Source: Alphaproteobacteria bacterium (GTDB lineage: Bacteria; Pseudomonadota; Alphaproteobacteria; SMXP01). Taken from it: DNA of 17,342 nucleotides. Below the pieces are notes generated by a model. The model had not been told where the DNA came from, made no database searches, and saw nothing but the letters and a program-made list of their open reading frames with translations. The stretch lies in assembly GCA_004356335.1 (NCBI GenBank), contig SMXP01000050.1, positions 1 through 17,342 on the forward strand, written 5' to 3'. Of the stretch, positions 6,522-14,761 are shown piece by piece (positions within the stretch are counted from its first letter, which is position 1; each line of letters starts with the position of its first letter). The translations under genes were made by a program, and so were the position numbers.

Positions 6522-7721
6522 TTAATTCACTCGCTCGATCGCCATGGCGGTGCCTTCGCCGCCGCCGATACACAGGCTGGCCACGCCGGTCTTAAGATCA
6601 TAGTGCGCCAAGGCCGCAAGTAACGTGACGAGAATGCGTGCGCCTGACGCGCCGATCGGATGGCCCAGGGCACACGCCCCGCCATGCACATTGAGTTTAT
6701 CGTGGGGCAAACCCAATTCCTTCATGGCAATCATGGGCACAATTGCAAAGGCTTCGTTCACTTCAAAGAGATCGACACTATGGGGCGTCCATCCCGTGTC
6801 ATCGAACAAGGCCTTCATCGCGCCGACCGGTGCCGAGGTAAATTGCGCCGGCGCGCGGGCGTGAACCGTATGGTGGCGCACAATGGCCAGCGGCATGACA
6901 CCTCGGCTCTCCGCCTGTGACCGACGCATGAGCACCAGCGCCGCCGCACCATCGGATATGGAACTTGAATTGGCCGCGGTGACGGTACCGTCTTTGGCAA
7001 AGGCGGGTTTAAGCTTGGGGATCTTAGCCACATTGGCTTTGCCCGGTTGCTCGTCGATGGTTACCTGTTCGCTGCCCTTTCGGTTTGTCACCGTGACCGG
7101 TGTCACCTCCCGGTCGAAATGACCTTGGGTAATGGCTTTGTTGGCGCGGTCAAGCGAGGCAATGGCATAAGCGTCCTGATCTTCACGGCTGAATTGATAG
7201 GCTTGGGCGGCCTCCTCGGCAAACGATCCCATCAAGCGGCCCGGCTCATAAGCATCTTCCAAGCCGTCGAGAAACATGTGGTCTTTCACCTCACCATGGC
7301 CCAGGCGCAAACCATCGCGCACTTTGGGCAATAAATAAGGGGCATTGGTCATGCTCTCCATACCGCCCGCGACAATAATGTCATGACTGCCTGCCGCAAT
7401 GGTGTCGCAGGCCATCATGACCGATTGCATACCGGAGCCGCACATTTTGTTGATGGTGGTGCACGGCGTTGACTCGGGTAAACCCGCCGCCAAGGCCGCT
7501 TGCCGTGCCGGCGCTTGGCCAAGACCGGCGGGCAATACGCATCCCATGAAAACATTGTCGACGTCGTCGGTTTCCAAGCCCGCTTCGCTCAACGCTGCCT
7601 TAATCGCCACCGAGCCCAGCTGGGGCGCCGTGGCTGCTGACAGCGCTCCTTGAAATCCGCCCATGGGCGTGCGCGCCATGCCGACAATGACAATCGGATC
7701 TTGGTTAAGGCCCTGATTCAT
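6522..7721 (-). CDS. Acetyl-CoA C-acetyltransferase-type thiolase
   Basis: 399 residues from the ATG at 7721; the open frame continues upstream, but the family starts at this Met, and an AGGTAG precedes it. The active site is complete: nucleophile C94 in NKMCGSGMQSV, NEAF (322-325), H354 in GHPIG, and C384 in CIGGGEG. By family it condenses two acyl-CoA molecules or, in breakdown, splits 3-ketoacyl-CoA with CoA. The HMFLDGLEDAY stretch (148-158) sits in the loop domain and is typical of biosynthetic-type, short-chain enzymes. It lies 67 bases after the giant oxidoreductase on the same strand, so the two are likely co-transcribed. Together they could turn a 2-oxoacid into an acyl-CoA and process downstream ketoacyl-CoA; this link is inferred. 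Confidence 0.95.
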   Translation of the reverse strand: MNQGLNQDPIVIVGMARTPMGGFQGALSAATAPQLGSVAIKAALSEAGLETDDVDNVFMGCVLPAGLGQAPARQAALAAGLPESTPCTTINKMCGSGMQSVMMACDTIAAGSHDIIVAGGMESMTNAPYLLPKVRDGLRLGHGEVKDHMFLDGLEDAYEPGRLMGSFAEEAAQAYQFSREDQDAYAIASLDRANKAITQGHFDREVTPVTVTNRKGSEQVTIDEQPGKANVAKIPKLKPAFAKDGTVTAANSSSISDGAAALVLMRRSQAESRGVMPLAIVRHHTVHARAPAQFTSAPVGAMKALFDDTGWTPHSVDLFEVNEAFAIVPMIAMKELGLPHDKLNVHGGACALGHPIGASGARILVTLLAALAHYDLKTGVASLCIGGGEGTAMAIERVN

Positions 7722-7788
7722 TTCGTTTCTACCTGATGCTTTGGGTTCCAAGAGCGGGCCAGATGTGTGACATCGCACAAAATGGCTG

Positions 7789-10700
7789 TCAAGCGGCGCG
7801 CTCTTGGCCGCGTGGTTTTGCGCCGGTTGCGTCAAAGCGGGCCCACAATGCTGGCGCTTCTGCTCGCGCGGCTTCAATATTTCTTGCTTTGATATGACCA
7901 AAACCGCGTATATCTTCCGGCAAATTTGCGATTGCCGCCGCCGTCTCAAGATTATCCGAATGCAAACCATTCATTATTCGTTCGATGTCGGCCTCATAAT
8001 CGCGGATGAGTTGTCGTTCGACACGCCGCTCATGGCGCCAGCCAAAGACATCGAAAAAGGTGCCGCGCAAACCCTTCAATCGGGCAAGCAGACGGAAAAC
8101 AAAAAAGATCCAGGATCCGAATTCGATTTTGCGCGGCCGGCCCGTCTTTCGATCAATGGGATTGAAGAGGGGCGGCGATAAATGGACCTTCAATGTGTAG
8201 CTCCCTTCGAACTGGCGTTCGATCCGTGTGCGGAATGTACCATCCGTGTAAAGCCGTGCCACTTCATATTCGTCTTTGTACGCCAAAAGCTTCGCATACA
8301 TGCGGGCGACCGCTTCGCTCAATCTCCGGCTTGAGCGGTTCACTTTGCTTTCCGCCTCAACCACACGCTCAATGAGCCCATGGTAGCGCGCCGCCAGCGC
8401 TGCATTTTGGTATTGGGTGAGGATGTCCATTCGATGGGCAATGAGATCCTCCAATGTCTCACTGCGCGGTTCCGCCGTTTCGGCGATGGGTTCGACCAAT
8501 GCCCTTACCCGTGTCTCGTCGTGCGCCGTGCGCCGCCCCCATTCGAAAACCTCGATATTGGCCTCAACCGCCGTCCCATTGAGCCGGATGGCTTGGTGTA
8601 TGGAATCGCGTGAGAGCGGAATGAGACCTTTTTGAAACGCATAGCCGACCATAAACAAGTTGGTCATGATGGAATCACCCATCAGCGCGGTGGCCAATTC
8701 ACTGGCCGGGACCAAGTAGGTGTCACCCGCAATCGTATTGTCCTTGATGTCCTTCAGCACCTTATGTTCGTGGAAATCGAAATCTCGATCGCGGACAAAT
8801 TCCGCCACCGGAGACAAGTGAGTGTTCACGACAGCCTTGGTGTGTTCCGCGTGCAGAATATCGATAGCATCGACGCTCGCCGCCACAACGCTGTCGCAGG
8901 CAAGAAGAACATGGGCGCCACCGGTAATGATACGGGAACTTCGCAACCAATCCCGGTCGCGGGCAAGGCGGACATGGCTGAGGACCGCTCCACCCTTTTG
9001 CGCAAGCCCGGTCATATCCGAGATAAGGGCCTGTTTGCCCTCCAGATGGGCGGCCATACCCAGAATGCCGCCGACCGTCAGCACGCCGGTACCGCCAATG
9101 CCGGTGACGAGAATATTGTAGTCCTCATCCATGGCCACGGGCCGCGGCAGCGGGACGTTCCACCCATGGTCATCCTGATTGATCACGACATGCGAGCGGC
9201 GAATGCTGCCGCCGTAAACCGTCACAAAGGACGGGCAAAATCCCTCGACGCACGAGAAATCCTTGTTGCATGTGGACTGATTGATGACCCGTTTGCGGCC
9301 CAATTCCGTTTCCAAAGGTTCGACCGACACGCAATTCGATTGGTCGGAACAATCGCCGCATCCTTCACAAACCTCCGGATTGATGAAGGCGCGTTTAGGC
9401 GGATCGTCAAGTTGACCCCGTTTGCGCCGCCGTCGCTTTTCGGCGGCACAAGTTTGATCGAAGATGATCGCCGTACAGCCCTCCGTCTCGCGGAACTCGC
9501 GCTGCACATGGTCCAAATATTTGCGATCTAATATTTCGACTCCCTTCGGAAAATCGGTAGCCTTGAGGTATTTTGGAAGTTCGGAAAGGATCGCAATACG
9601 TTCGACTCCCTGGGCCCTTATCTGACGGGCTATTTGTTGAACCGTCAGGTCGCCATCGACGGCCTGGCCGCCGGTCATGGCAACCGCATCATTAAAGAGA
9701 ATTTTGTAGGTAATGTTGACATTCGCCGCCACGGCCGCTCGAATCGCAAGCAGGCCGGAATGTTGAAAGGTGCCATCACCCAAATTAACAAACACATGCT
9801 TTTCGTCCGTGAACGGTGCTTGTCCGATCCAAGGTACGCCCTCGCCACCCATTTGGGTAAACGTCTCGGTATGTCGATCCATTTCAAGGACCATGTAATG
9901 ACAGCCGATACCGGCCAGCGCCCGACTGCCATCGGGTACTTTTGTCGATGTATTATGAGGGCAGCCGGAACAGAAATAGGGGCTGCGAACCACACAGGCT
10001 TCAAAAGTTTCTCTCTTTTTCTTGCGTGCGCGGAAAAATTCGAGCTTTTGCCGGATTTCCGGACTGTCATAAAGCCTGGCCAACCGCTTGGCGATGACAT
10101 GGGCAATGAGGCCTACGGTTAGCTCGTTTTCCGGTGGCAAAAGCCAATTTTCATCTTCATCGTGTTTGCCCACGATCGTCGGGCGCACCTCCTCGCGCCA
10201 ATTGAATAATTGCCATTTGAGCTGGTGCTCGATCATTTCGCGTTTTTCTTCGACCACGAGCACTTCCCCGAGGCCTTCGCAAAATTGCCGCGCACCCTCC
10301 GGCTCGAGGGGCCAAGGCATGCCGACTTTGTATAGCCTAAGCCCGATGTCGGCGGCGCGCTTTTCGTCGATACCAAGCTGATAAAGCGCCTGGCGAACAT
10401 CTTGATAGGACTTACCCGATGTCATAATGCCGAAGCGTGGATTGGGGCTGTCCCACACCACATGGTCGATGCCGTTGGCACGGGCGAAAGCAAGTGCGGC
10501 AAATCCCTTGTAGCGCTGCAACCGTGTGTCGACATCGCGCGGGCGGTCTGGCCAGCGAATATTGAGACCGCCTTCCGGCATATCAAAGTCCGTAGGCAGA
10601 ACGATATCCCGCCATTCCCGATCGAGGTCGACCGTGCCGGAAGATTCAATGGTTTCGGAAGTCACTTTCAGCCCGACCCAACAGCCCGAATAGCGCGACA

Positions 10701-11286
10701 TCGCAATGCCCAGAAGACCATATTCGACGATCTCATGAATACCCGACGGGTAAAGCAGCGGCATGAACGCGGTCATGAAATTGTGGTCCGTCTGATGGGG
10801 CAATGTGGATGATTTCGCACCATGATCGTCGCCGGCAATGCATAAGACGCCACCAAGAGGTGCGCTGCCTGCCGCATTGCCGTGGCGTAAGACGTCCATC
10901 GACCGGTCGACACCCGGTCCCTTGCCGTACCAAATGCCGAACACGCCGTCTTTGGTGGCATGGCGGGTGAAGCCTAATTGTTGGGTACCCCATATTGCGG
11001 TCGCCGCTAGGTCTTCGTTAATAGCGGGCTCGAATCGAATGTCATGACTTTCCAGATAAGCCTGGGCCCGTTGAAGTTCCTGATCGTAGCCGCCCAGGGG
11101 CGAGCCCCGGTAGCCCGAGATGAATCCGGCGGTGTTGAGGCCCGCCGCCTTGTCCCGCCGGCGCTGAACCAACGGAAGGCGCACCAGCGATTGCATGCCG
11201 TTGAGAAAGACATGGCCTCGCTCCTTGCGGTATTTGTCGTCAAGAGTGACGGCCTTCGACGTCATCGCCAACCCGATTTGTTCCAT
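7789..11286 (-). CDS. Fused indolepyruvate:ferredoxin oxidoreductase family protein (2-oxoacid to acyl-CoA)
   Basis: 1165 residues from the ATG at 11286 (AGGG just upstream); a TTG 19 codons earlier is a weaker alternative. In this family a single chain combines the alpha/beta and gamma parts of archaeal IorAB. Visible in order: the pyrimidine-side domain with ISGYRGSPLGG (about 56-66); a Cys cluster C431, C439, C442, C462; the thiamine-diphosphate motif GDGTFQHSG (503-511) with its paired Asn in FNDAVAMTGG; a ferredoxin-like cluster C640, C643, C646, C652 followed by C673, C679, C684; the gamma-domain loop GIGGTGV (729-735); and a C-terminal conserved domain of about 200 residues. It should oxidatively decarboxylate aryl- or branched-chain 2-oxoacids to acyl-CoA, passing electrons to ferredoxin or another carrier. 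It sits between the GntR gene and the thiolase. Confidence 0.95.
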   Translation of the reverse strand: MEQIGLAMTSKAVTLDDKYRKERGHVFLNGMQSLVRLPLVQRRRDKAAGLNTAGFISGYRGSPLGGYDQELQRAQAYLESHDIRFEPAINEDLAATAIWGTQQLGFTRHATKDGVFGIWYGKGPGVDRSMDVLRHGNAAGSAPLGGVLCIAGDDHGAKSSTLPHQTDHNFMTAFMPLLYPSGIHEIVEYGLLGIAMSRYSGCWVGLKVTSETIESSGTVDLDREWRDIVLPTDFDMPEGGLNIRWPDRPRDVDTRLQRYKGFAALAFARANGIDHVVWDSPNPRFGIMTSGKSYQDVRQALYQLGIDEKRAADIGLRLYKVGMPWPLEPEGARQFCEGLGEVLVVEEKREMIEHQLKWQLFNWREEVRPTIVGKHDEDENWLLPPENELTVGLIAHVIAKRLARLYDSPEIRQKLEFFRARKKKRETFEACVVRSPYFCSGCPHNTSTKVPDGSRALAGIGCHYMVLEMDRHTETFTQMGGEGVPWIGQAPFTDEKHVFVNLGDGTFQHSGLLAIRAAVAANVNITYKILFNDAVAMTGGQAVDGDLTVQQIARQIRAQGVERIAILSELPKYLKATDFPKGVEILDRKYLDHVQREFRETEGCTAIIFDQTCAAEKRRRRKRGQLDDPPKRAFINPEVCEGCGDCSDQSNCVSVEPLETELGRKRVINQSTCNKDFSCVEGFCPSFVTVYGGSIRRSHVVINQDDHGWNVPLPRPVAMDEDYNILVTGIGGTGVLTVGGILGMAAHLEGKQALISDMTGLAQKGGAVLSHVRLARDRDWLRSSRIITGGAHVLLACDSVVAASVDAIDILHAEHTKAVVNTHLSPVAEFVRDRDFDFHEHKVLKDIKDNTIAGDTYLVPASELATALMGDSIMTNLFMVGYAFQKGLIPLSRDSIHQAIRLNGTAVEANIEVFEWGRRTAHDETRVRALVEPIAETAEPRSETLEDLIAHRMDILTQYQNAALAARYHGLIERVVEAESKVNRSSRRLSEAVARMYAKLLAYKDEYEVARLYTDGTFRTRIERQFEGSYTLKVHLSPPLFNPIDRKTGRPRKIEFGSWIFFVFRLLARLKGLRGTFFDVFGWRHERRVERQLIRDYEADIERIMNGLHSDNLETAAAIANLPEDIRGFGHIKARNIEAARAEAPALWARFDATGAKPRGQERAA

Positions 11287-11365
11287 GCGCCCTAAGGGCT
11301 CTCGCCAGCTATCAAAGCTTGACACATAAATGTCGGGAAGCAAGGAACCAATAGCTAATTCACGC

Positions 11366-12064
11366 TTATTCCGTCAATTTCGATTCTTGGAATATGGCAA
11401 GAGCCGCGTCTCGGCTGGCCATAACAAACTCATTCATGGCGGCTTCCGCCCGGTCCGAATCACGCGCCTTGAGTGCTTCATAGATGTCTCGATGAAGTCG
11501 GGCAGAGGTTTTGTAGTGTTCGCGGGTAAATCGCGCCATGGATTGAAGTAAAATCGGCCCACTCATCAGCCTGCCTGCTATTTGAATAAGCCGACGATTT
11601 CCCACCAATTTGCGGATGACTTTATGGAATGAGTGATCAAGTCGCACAAATACGTTAAAGAGTTGGACATTTTCCTGCATGAGTGCGTCGTCCATCTGAT
11701 CGACAAGCGACAACAAATCATCAAGCCCGGCATCCGATATATTTTGCGCCGCAATTCGTACTGAGTAATTGCCCAATAAAGCCGCGAGTGAGAAAGTCTC
11801 TTCGATTTCTCGGTGATCGATATTCGGTACATAGGCGGTTCGATGCGGCGCCAAGTTAATCATGCCTTCGGAACTCAAACGTCGCAACGCTTCACGGACC
11901 GGCGTGCGACTGACACCGATCACATGGCATAGCAGGCGTTCCGGCAAGGCCTCGCCGGGCTTAAACGTATTGTCGATAATTCGTGAGTGTATGGCTCGGT
12001 AAGCTGCGGTTGCAGCTTTCCCCATCTCATAATCCGTAAGGGTTTGTGTCGCGACTTTCAACAT
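11366..12064 (-). CDS. GntR-family transcriptional regulator, FCD subfamily
   Basis: 232 residues from the ATG at 12064 (GGGGACC upstream); a TTG nine codons earlier is less likely. The N-terminal winged helix has KPGEALPERLL (35-45) and the recognition region VSRTPVREALRRLSSEGMI (51-69), a textbook GntR signature. The helical ligand domain is of FCD type, with D143-x3-H147 and H191 in LHRDIYEAL as candidate metal or ligand contacts; the remaining usual His is not obvious. FCD regulators commonly sense organic acids and repress catabolic genes. It is the first gene of a minus-strand run with the oxidoreductase (79-base gap) and thiolase, and stands divergent from the second Rieske oxygenase, so control of both directions is a natural inference. 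The inverted repeat at 12115-12138 may be its operator. Confidence 0.93.
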   Translation of the reverse strand: MLKVATQTLTDYEMGKAATAAYRAIHSRIIDNTFKPGEALPERLLCHVIGVSRTPVREALRRLSSEGMINLAPHRTAYVPNIDHREIEETFSLAALLGNYSVRIAAQNISDAGLDDLLSLVDQMDDALMQENVQLFNVFVRLDHSFHKVIRKLVGNRRLIQIAGRLMSGPILLQSMARFTREHYKTSARLHRDIYEALKARDSDRAEAAMNEFVMASRDAALAIFQESKLTE

Positions 12065-12114
12065 TGTGAGGTCCCCATCACACGTTTTCAATTCAACCGC
12101 GCATTGGTAACCCT

Positions 12115-12138
12115 ATACTATCTTTTTAAGTTTAGTAT
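12115..12138. promoter_or_regulatory. Candidate operator in the divergent GntR / Rieske promoter region
   Basis: ATACTA (12115-12120) and TAGTAT (12133-12138) form an inverted repeat with 12 A/T-rich bases between them, about 50 bases upstream of the GntR start. On the minus strand TAGTAT at 12120-12115 could serve as a -10 box. An autoregulatory site is plausible by position only. Confidence 0.4.
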
Positions 12139-12584
12139 GACATTCGAAAAAACGCGCCGCACACCAACCGCAACTTACCGAACAACGGTCAAGAAACTCA
12201 CTCACCATCCATTGACTCCAATCGCCGGTCGCTCACCCGACGACTCCAATTCTCTTCAAACCCGCTGAAACGGACGAGATTGTAACGAAGACATGACGAA
12301 AGGTATGCAAACTGAAACGATTAAGCACCGCTTCGGCGGCAACAATTACGGGCCCTACGGACCGGCAAAATATCGCCCTTGGGTAAGATGGGACGCTGGC
12401 CGGCGGACTGACATTTTGTGTTCATATCCGATGCGCGGTTTGATTCGATGGGCATGGTCCAAGGCATGGATTGCCCTCCGCCGACATTCTCGAACAATAG
12501 CGTATGGCGAAACGGTTCGTAACGAGTTAGAATCGTAGAGCGCCCGTATCGGCGCCCGTTTTTGGCAGCGAGCGAGTTTAGCCG
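12139..12584. other. Divergent intergenic region, no supported gene
   Basis: About 450 bases between the regulator and the second Rieske gene. An 81-codon frame at 12293-12538 (plus) has no recognisable motif and a composition unlike its neighbours' proteins; I do not count it. GCGCCCGT is directly repeated at 12540-12560. No clear promoter hexamers were found, though the plus-strand promoter should be here. Confidence 0.55.
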
Positions 12585-12601
12585 CTTGGACTGTATCCAA
12601 G
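12585..12601. promoter_or_regulatory. 17-base palindrome at the Rieske ribosome site
   Basis: CTTGGA-CTGTA-TCCAAG is a perfect inverted repeat that ends directly before the AAAGGA ribosome site of the gene starting at 12621. It could be an operator or a small leader hairpin affecting translation. Symmetry and position are the only support. Confidence 0.35.
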
Positions 12602-12620
12602 ACCAAAGGACCGGCGAACA

Positions 12621-13754
12621 ATGCTGATCAATCAATGGTACGTGGCCGCTCATGCTGACGACATTGGCAGCGAGCCGTTGGGCGTCCACATGCTGGGTCA
12701 GGATATGGTCCTGTTCCGGGACCAAGAGGGCCAAATCCATTGCCTGCATGACACCTGCATTCACCGCGGCGGTTCCTTATGCCGAGGCAAGGTGGTGGAG
12801 GGCGCCGTTCAGTGTCCCTATCATGGCTGGCGCTATAGCGGCGACGGCCAATGCATTTCGATCCACTCCCTCGGCCAAGACGCCAGCATGCCGAAACGGG
12901 CGCGGGTCGATTCTTATCCGGTCAAAGAAAAGTGGGGCTTCGTTTGGGCTTTCATCGGCGATCTGGCAGAGCAAGAGCGGCCGCCACTGCCCGATTTCTT
13001 TTCCGAATATGAGGAGAATGACGGCGAGTGGCGATTTTTGCGCGGCACCTATGTTTTTGAATGCAATTGGGTCCGCGCCATTGAAAATGGTGTCGACAGA
13101 ACTCATGCGGCCTTCGTGCATACGGATTTCGGCAATCCGGAAACAGGCGAGGTCAAACCCTATGAGGTGAAGAAGACCGAACATAATATCTATACCAGCA
13201 GCACCGTCGCTAAACCCGTAACAAAGAGAGGCCTGTGGCGCCAGGAAATTCCCGACGATCGTCCCAATATCTTCACCGAAGTGCAGATCCAATTGACCGC
13301 ACCGTCTATTCGCATTCAGATGCACATGTTCCCACCCAACAATCAAATCATCGTCACCGGCTATACGCCGATCAACGAACATCAGACGCGCCTTCATTGG
13401 ATTCACAGCCGTAACTTCTTGACCGATGAAAAGTACGACGACGACGCGCGCAAGCGAATGTTCACTGTGTTGGGGGAGGATGCGGCCATCCTAAATTATT
13501 TAAAGCCGGCTCAAGTGCCGCCGCTCCTATCGGACGAATTGCTTTTGGCCAATGACAAACATGGGCTTGAATTCCGAAAATGGGTTAAGCAACAAGAAGC
13601 GTCCGGCAAAGCTATTGACACCAAGGCCTGGAATGCGGAAACGGAACGGATCAAGGCTCTGCCGTCACCGGGTCGCCGCATTAACCCCAAGAACTGGATT
13701 TTAGGCACCGTACCGCTCAAAGCGCCCACATCCAAAAGCGAAGCCGCCGAATAA
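12621..13754 (+). CDS. Second Rieske non-heme iron oxygenase, alpha subunit
   Basis: 377 residues; the ATG has AAAGGA 10-15 bases upstream. The Rieske domain carries C46-I-H48 and C65-P-Y-H68. The catalytic domain carries D159-x2-H162-x4-H167 for the mononuclear iron, with D287 in GEDAAI as the likely third ligand. It is clearly related to, but distinct from, the enzyme at 1181-2230. Its length and C-terminal extension (HGLEFRKWVKQQEASGK, 314-330) fit phenoxy/vanillate-type or ring-demethylating oxygenases. The substrate is unknown and no reductase is adjacent. It faces away from the GntR-oxidoreductase-thiolase run, which suggests shared control, and leads into an unrecognised small protein 138 bases downstream, across a repeat. 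All visible metal ligands are intact. Confidence 0.92.
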   Translation: MLINQWYVAAHADDIGSEPLGVHMLGQDMVLFRDQEGQIHCLHDTCIHRGGSLCRGKVVEGAVQCPYHGWRYSGDGQCISIHSLGQDASMPKRARVDSYPVKEKWGFVWAFIGDLAEQERPPLPDFFSEYEENDGEWRFLRGTYVFECNWVRAIENGVDRTHAAFVHTDFGNPETGEVKPYEVKKTEHNIYTSSTVAKPVTKRGLWRQEIPDDRPNIFTEVQIQLTAPSIRIQMHMFPPNNQIIVTGYTPINEHQTRLHWIHSRNFLTDEKYDDDARKRMFTVLGEDAAILNYLKPAQVPPLLSDELLLANDKHGLEFRKWVKQQEASGKAIDTKAWNAETERIKALPSPGRRINPKNWILGTVPLKAPTSKSEAAE

Positions 13755-13869
13755 CTAGAGCAGCGCATTCAGGAAAAGTGGGCACCGGTTTTCCGTCCGA
13801 ATGCGCGACAAAACAAAGACTAGAGCGCATTCAGGAAAACCGGGTCCACTTCGCTCGAAAATGCTCTAG
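13755..13869 (+). repeat. Palindromic repeats between the Rieske and downstream gene, one chimeric (copy R6)
   Basis: First comes module I with arms GCGCATTC and GAATGCGC and the standard core (about 13763-13806). It is followed by GACAAAACAAAGAC and a second unit at 13821-13869, which starts TAGAGCGCATTCAGGAAAA and ends TCGCTCGAAAATGCTCTA. This second unit joins the left arms of two different subtypes head to head. It starts at the Rieske stop codon and ends 23 bases before the next start codon, so it would lie inside a shared transcript. Confidence 0.8.
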
Positions 13870-13892
13870 CAAATAGATTTGGACAATACATT

Positions 13893-14477
13893 ATGTCGGA
13901 TGCCAACAGCTACATTAGCCAAGAGCGCCGCCGCATGGTTCAAGTGCGCCGCGCCTTGGCCCGCGCCGTCGACGGCAATCGGGATCAGCCGCAGGATCTT
14001 ACGTCCTTTTATAACGCCTGTGCCGAGTACATCGTGTACGCTCAAGGCCGCGTCCACAGCCAAGATCAGAGAATTGCCGATAGATTGAAGGCCGGTGTGC
14101 CGGCCGATCAGGTTGACGGCCATGGGCGCATTGACGAGTTGATCAAACGGCTGCAAATCAGTCGCGATTTATCGGCGCAATTCGCATCGGCTGCACAAGA
14201 ACTCCGTGATAAGGGCGCTGCCCAACAAAAGGATTTCCAAGAGGCGACGGAAACTTTCCTCACGGAGGTGACCAAAGCGCTCGGTTCGGAGCGCAACCCG
14301 TTGTCTGATCTCACCGATCAAGTCATGTCATCCGACGACTGGCGACAGGTGGCGGACGCAACCGACGACATCATCGCCCAAGAAGAAACATTGTTTGCCC
14401 AGGTTCGCGCATCGGCGCCCGCCGGATTGGATCCGGCCGACATGCCCATCGGCCATCCCCAGTCTTGGTTGGATTAA
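13893..14477 (+). CDS. Uncharacterised helical protein
   Basis: 194 residues; I do not recognise the family. The ribosome site is weak (GGA about 9 bases before the ATG). The protein is predicted largely alpha-helical, Gln/Ala/Asp-rich, with no signal peptide or membrane segment. A conserved-looking stretch, FYNACAEYIVYAQGRVHSQD (39-58), and a second His in GHGRIDELI (76-84) recall four-helix metal-binding bundles such as hemerythrin-like proteins, but the ligand pattern is not complete, so this is only a suggestion. A second helical half (about 88-170) ends in a Pro-rich tail finishing SWLD. It lies downstream of the second Rieske oxygenase on the same strand, with only a repeat between, so a role linked to that enzyme is possible. 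Coding quality is good: codon use fits the neighbours. Confidence 0.75.
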   Translation: MSDANSYISQERRRMVQVRRALARAVDGNRDQPQDLTSFYNACAEYIVYAQGRVHSQDQRIADRLKAGVPADQVDGHGRIDELIKRLQISRDLSAQFASAAQELRDKGAAQQKDFQEATETFLTEVTKALGSERNPLSDLTDQVMSSDDWRQVADATDDIIAQEETLFAQVRASAPAGLDPADMPIGHPQSWLD

Positions 14478-14492
14478 AGAAGGACAGGTCTT

Positions 14493-14717
14493 AGTAGGGT
14501 CACAACCAAGCGCCTCCATGCGATCAGTTAGTTCTTGAATCTTCTTACCTATGGCGCCTTTTGGCCTTCCAGCACCTGATCTTCTACCGCCGCGTACCAC
14601 TTGAGCCAAACTTACGCTATAGTAAGGCAAACGACCAAGGTAGTGAATCTGGGAAATAGAGTTATTAACAGAAATTATGCCGTACCCAGACGAACCTCTA
14701 CGAACAACATGAGACAT
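14493..14717 (-). pseudogene. Phage-like gene remnant
   Basis: In one minus-strand frame, MSHVVRRGSSGY (from 14717) resembles the beginning of alphaproteobacterial phage integrases. Further on, GGRRSGAGRPKGAIGKK then ELTDRMEALGCDP (14591-14493) resembles small phage packaging/DNA-binding proteins. The similarity then stops and the frame runs antisense into the 194-residue gene, so nothing intact is left. It may be a scar of phage-derived DNA. The identification is by motif memory only. Confidence 0.4.
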
Positions 14718-14761
14718 GGTGGTGCAAGTGGGGCATAGGAAGAACAACAAGGATTAAGCCC

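Noticed and set aside
8632..9531. A 299-codon open frame on the plus strand
   Set aside because: It is fully antisense to the well-supported oxidoreductase gene and has no recognisable motif. High-GC antisense frames of this length are common.
9634..10122. A 162-codon plus-strand open frame
   Set aside because: It is antisense to the same oxidoreductase, with no motif or ribosome site.
12067..12084. TGTGA-N8-TCACA resembling a CRP site before the GntR start
   Set aside because: It overlaps the ribosome site, the spacing differs from the classical 6 bases, and CRP-type control of this kind is not expected here. Probably chance.
12293..12538. Possible small gene upstream of the second Rieske oxygenase
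   Set aside because: There is no recognised motif, the composition is Trp/Arg-rich, and it ends in a likely promoter/leader region. I found no support beyond the open frame.
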